Source: Odontocerum albicorne
Taxonomy: Eukaryota; Arthropoda; Insecta; Trichoptera; Odontoceridae
Reading direction: 5' to 3'
DNA length: 64,000 nucleotides
NCBI GenBank assembly: GCA_949825065.1
Contig: OX463838.1
Coordinates: 1 to 64,000 of the forward strand
The position numbers and the translations under genes were made by a program. The notes under the pieces were generated by a model. That model was given only the letters and a program-made list of their open reading frames with translations. It ran no database searches and was not told where the DNA came from. This document shows, in pieces, positions 61,698-64,000 of this stretch. How positions within the stretch are numbered: position 1 is the first letter of the stretch; every line of letters begins with the position of its first letter.

Positions 61698-62139
61698 GGC
61701 TTCGGTCTCTTGTTTCCTCTCTGCTGAATGCGTCAGCTTAGCGAAGATAGCGGTGGCACACCTCCATCGCTATCTTCTCTCTCCATCACTGCCTTTCTCG
61801 GCGAGGAGTCGAGCTTTCGGAATATTTTCATGTTCCTTTTCTTTTCTCTATATATATATTATCGTGTGCTCAATGCTGAACGTCGTGGCCCTCTTCTATA
61901 TCTCGAACTCTGTACCTGTTTCCATCTTGTGTCATTCAGAGCTCTTAAACAGCGCTCAAAGAAGATCTTGTCAATTCCTAAATGTGATCTGTCCGTCATA
62001 AAAATTACTTTTCTGTTGGTCACCTTCTCTCAACTGCTCCTGTATTCGTGTGTATCAGCTTTACCAGACTTTCATAATTATTTCTAGTAAACGCATGCGC
62101 AAAGCATTTAGAATTATTTTTGAGCATGTGTCGAAAGTC
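61698..62139. other. Unassigned, possibly part of a LINE 3' region
   Basis: Open frames (for example 61728-62087) have no recognised domain. The LINE-like tail at 62790-62880 on the same strand suggests this may be the decayed body of that element. Confidence 0.3.
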
Positions 62140-62265
62140 ATTCATGACGGCATCTATCATGTTTGATTACTTTCATCTGGACATGTATCATGTTTGATTA
62201 CTTTCATCTGGGCATCTATCATATTTGATTACTTTCATCTGGGCATCTATCATATTTGATTATTT
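62140..62265. repeat. 31-bp minisatellite, 4 copies
   Basis: GCATCTATCATGTTTGATTA followed by CTTTCATCTGG repeats. Unrelated to the 31-bp array at 8111. Confidence 0.92.
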
Positions 62266-62789
62266 TTTTAATTTAATGATATTTCCCAATTTTCAAGTTG
62301 TTGTCTCTTAATTCGCTTCCTATTAAAGTCTCCTTTTAAGGAAGGTGATCTATAGTATGATGCACTGTAACTGTTATATGTCGTGCACATTATCACATTT
62401 GCTGTCCGCCGAGCTTGTGGCAAAGGCAAGCCCGTAGTTACTCTACACCTGCTCGCTTCAGCACACAGTTCATCTACTCGCACCTCTACTCACGCGATCC
62501 TCAATGTCCCCGATCACCATGAGTGTTCCGTGTACTCTTTGCGCGAAACGTAACTGAAGAGTTGAGTAATGCGTCGGGTGCAAGACGTAAGTTTCTCAGA
62601 CACAGAAATATTGAAAAAAATCAAGGTTTTAAACAATGTGCAGTATCACTCCTCGAGAGACCTTCAGTAAGTACATACCTGCTCATTTTAAATCTAATTT
62701 TAAGGAATAGCCGCATTTTTTATTGACATTTTCAGTATTTAAAGACAGATCTTTAAACTTGTTTATCTTCATTCCTTCAAGAGATGAAA

Positions 62790-62880
62790 TCCCTTCAGCC
62801 TTTGTTGAGCACTCTTGACTGAGTTAGCTCTCTAAACGGCGCTATATAAATTATCTTTTTATTATTATGATTATTACATA
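62790..62880 (+). mobile_element. CR1/L2/Daphne-like LINE 3' tail
   Basis: AAACGGCGCTATATAAATTA followed by TTATTATTATGATTATTA resembles the short-repeat 3' end (GCGCTATATAAAT then TTATT repeats) seen in several LINE families. Based on remembered pattern only. Confidence 0.4.
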
Positions 62881-64000
62881 TTTGTATTTTTTTTTATCCT
62901 ACACTGGATATTTATATTTTTGACACTGCTGTCACGATAAAATAATATTTCATTATTTATTTTTAAAACTTCCCCAAAGCTTAACGCGAGCAGTTTGCTA
63001 GGACAGATACTATATATGATAGACTGTCTACACAACTGCAAAGCCAGGAGAGTATTGAAACGTTAACGACTCATTGAATAGAAATACTCGTACTTTGCGA
63101 ATGCTCCTGCTCTTGTGGTGAATGCAATTATTATAACTAAACAGTTCTATGTTATGTACAAATAAGCCTGCAATCCTAATAATAGTGATCGTAACAAACA
63201 ACTGTAAATGTTAAACCGGGCGAGAGACGTCAAGTAAAATAATTCCATAAAGAATCGCGACTCCCGCGTTTGAGAAGCTCAGCTGAAAGCTAATTAGACT
63301 TTGTGTTTCTCGCATAAAATTAATCCCGTTTCCCTGATTTGCATTAGTTGTGTTGGCGCGCCGAGTCCGCTATTTTATAATAGATTACAAACCTAATGAT
63401 ATTTCCCGCCGAGCGCCCCCTACCCCTCTCCGACAGCCACCCCTCAGCCTCCGCGGAGGCACCGGGTGATGCGAGCGGGAGGGGAAGGGAGGGGAGGGGT
63501 GGGTAGGGAATAATGTATATATTCTGTTTCAGTAATTAATACATCCGACTGGCGGAGATCCTGGCGGAGGCGCTGCGGAGGAGGGAGATGCAGAGATACC
63601 GGGATACTGGATACAGCCTCCCAGATGGAGTACCGAATTAAAGGCTTAAGCGTATTACCTACATTCAAATTACGTTGTGATTCGCTAATTAAAATTTTTA
63701 GCTAATTTGAATACTAATTACGGCATCCTTTCGCTCGGCGCGGCCGTTTTAAATTCAATTTGTATTTTTGTTTAAATATGCGCGCTGACTTTCAGAGGGT
63801 TTTATGATAGGCAAAGTGAGAAAATATTATTCTGCTCTCTGCTCTCTGCTCTCTGGAAGGTCACGCGATCGGTTGTCGGGCAAGATATGGTAAGATGGCT
63901 GGAACGGGCGCCTTTCATTTTATTTCAAGAAAAAGGTTTAACTCTTTTATTTAGTCACTAGCTTATACAAATATAAAAAGCTGGTATCTAGTGTGAACAT
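62881..64000. other. Non-coding, GC/AT mosaic with G-rich run
   Basis: TAAT-rich blocks at 63270-63410 and 63650-63790 flank a GC-rich part. 63478-63511 holds six runs of three or more G in 34 bases, a strong G-quadruplex candidate. A short frame from 63542 reading RLAEILAEALRRREMQRYRD looks exon-like but has no supporting splice structure. A CTCTGCT run lies at 63833-63855. Confidence 0.45.

Noticed and set aside
63540..63600. Exon-like frame LAEILAEALRRREMQRYRD
   Set aside because: A TTTCAG acceptor lies upstream, but the frame after it hits a stop at once and no family is recognised.

Overview
This is a 64-kb piece of an animal nuclear genome, most likely an arthropod and probably an insect. 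The evidence is spliced exons of a paired-like homeobox gene, several families of decayed non-LTR retrotransposons (LINEs), Tc1-like and hAT-like DNA transposons, a broken THAP-domain gene copy, and no bacterial-style gene packing. I cannot place the species. The window is a gene desert: only two short coding exons look real.

Both exons lie on the minus strand and join in phase. One is 26459-26568; the other is the terminal exon 17993-18330. Together they encode the C-terminal part of a paired-like homeodomain protein, including an OAR domain and a cysteine-rich block (LCSCC) before it. The closest family I recognise is Drgx (dorsal root ganglia homeobox; CG34340 in Drosophila). The homeodomain exons are not visible and probably lie beyond the right edge. 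The 8.1-kb intron between the two exons holds a 1.36-kb perfect TATAA array, a THAP pseudogene and several minisatellites.

Layout: 0.9-4.7 kb, remnants of two LINEs; 7.7-9.4 kb, a 105-bp repeat and a 31-bp minisatellite; 10-17 kb, many small tandem arrays; 18-26.6 kb, Drgx 3' end and intron; 26.9-27.6 kb, a non-autonomous hAT element with target-site duplication; 29.6-31.6 kb, a decayed LINE reverse transcriptase followed by a LINE ORF1 whose coiled-coil segment has been tandemly amplified; 33-37.4 kb, more minisatellites; 40.4-41.9 kb, a 38-bp array with higher-order structure and a terminal inversion; 44.6-45.9 kb, a dead Tc1-like transposon containing a 200-N assembly gap; 46.5-47.0 kb, an array full of palindromes; 47-64 kb, further arrays, transposon scraps, and AT-rich blocks next to GC/pyrimidine-rich blocks that may be regulatory.

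Two things stand out. First, more than thirty mutually unrelated minisatellites are packed into 64 kb, several with higher-order repeats or inversions. Second, the octamer TACGAGTA (reverse complement TACTCGTA) recurs dozens of times outside the arrays with varied flanks, and also sits inside the units of many arrays. No familiar element explains it.
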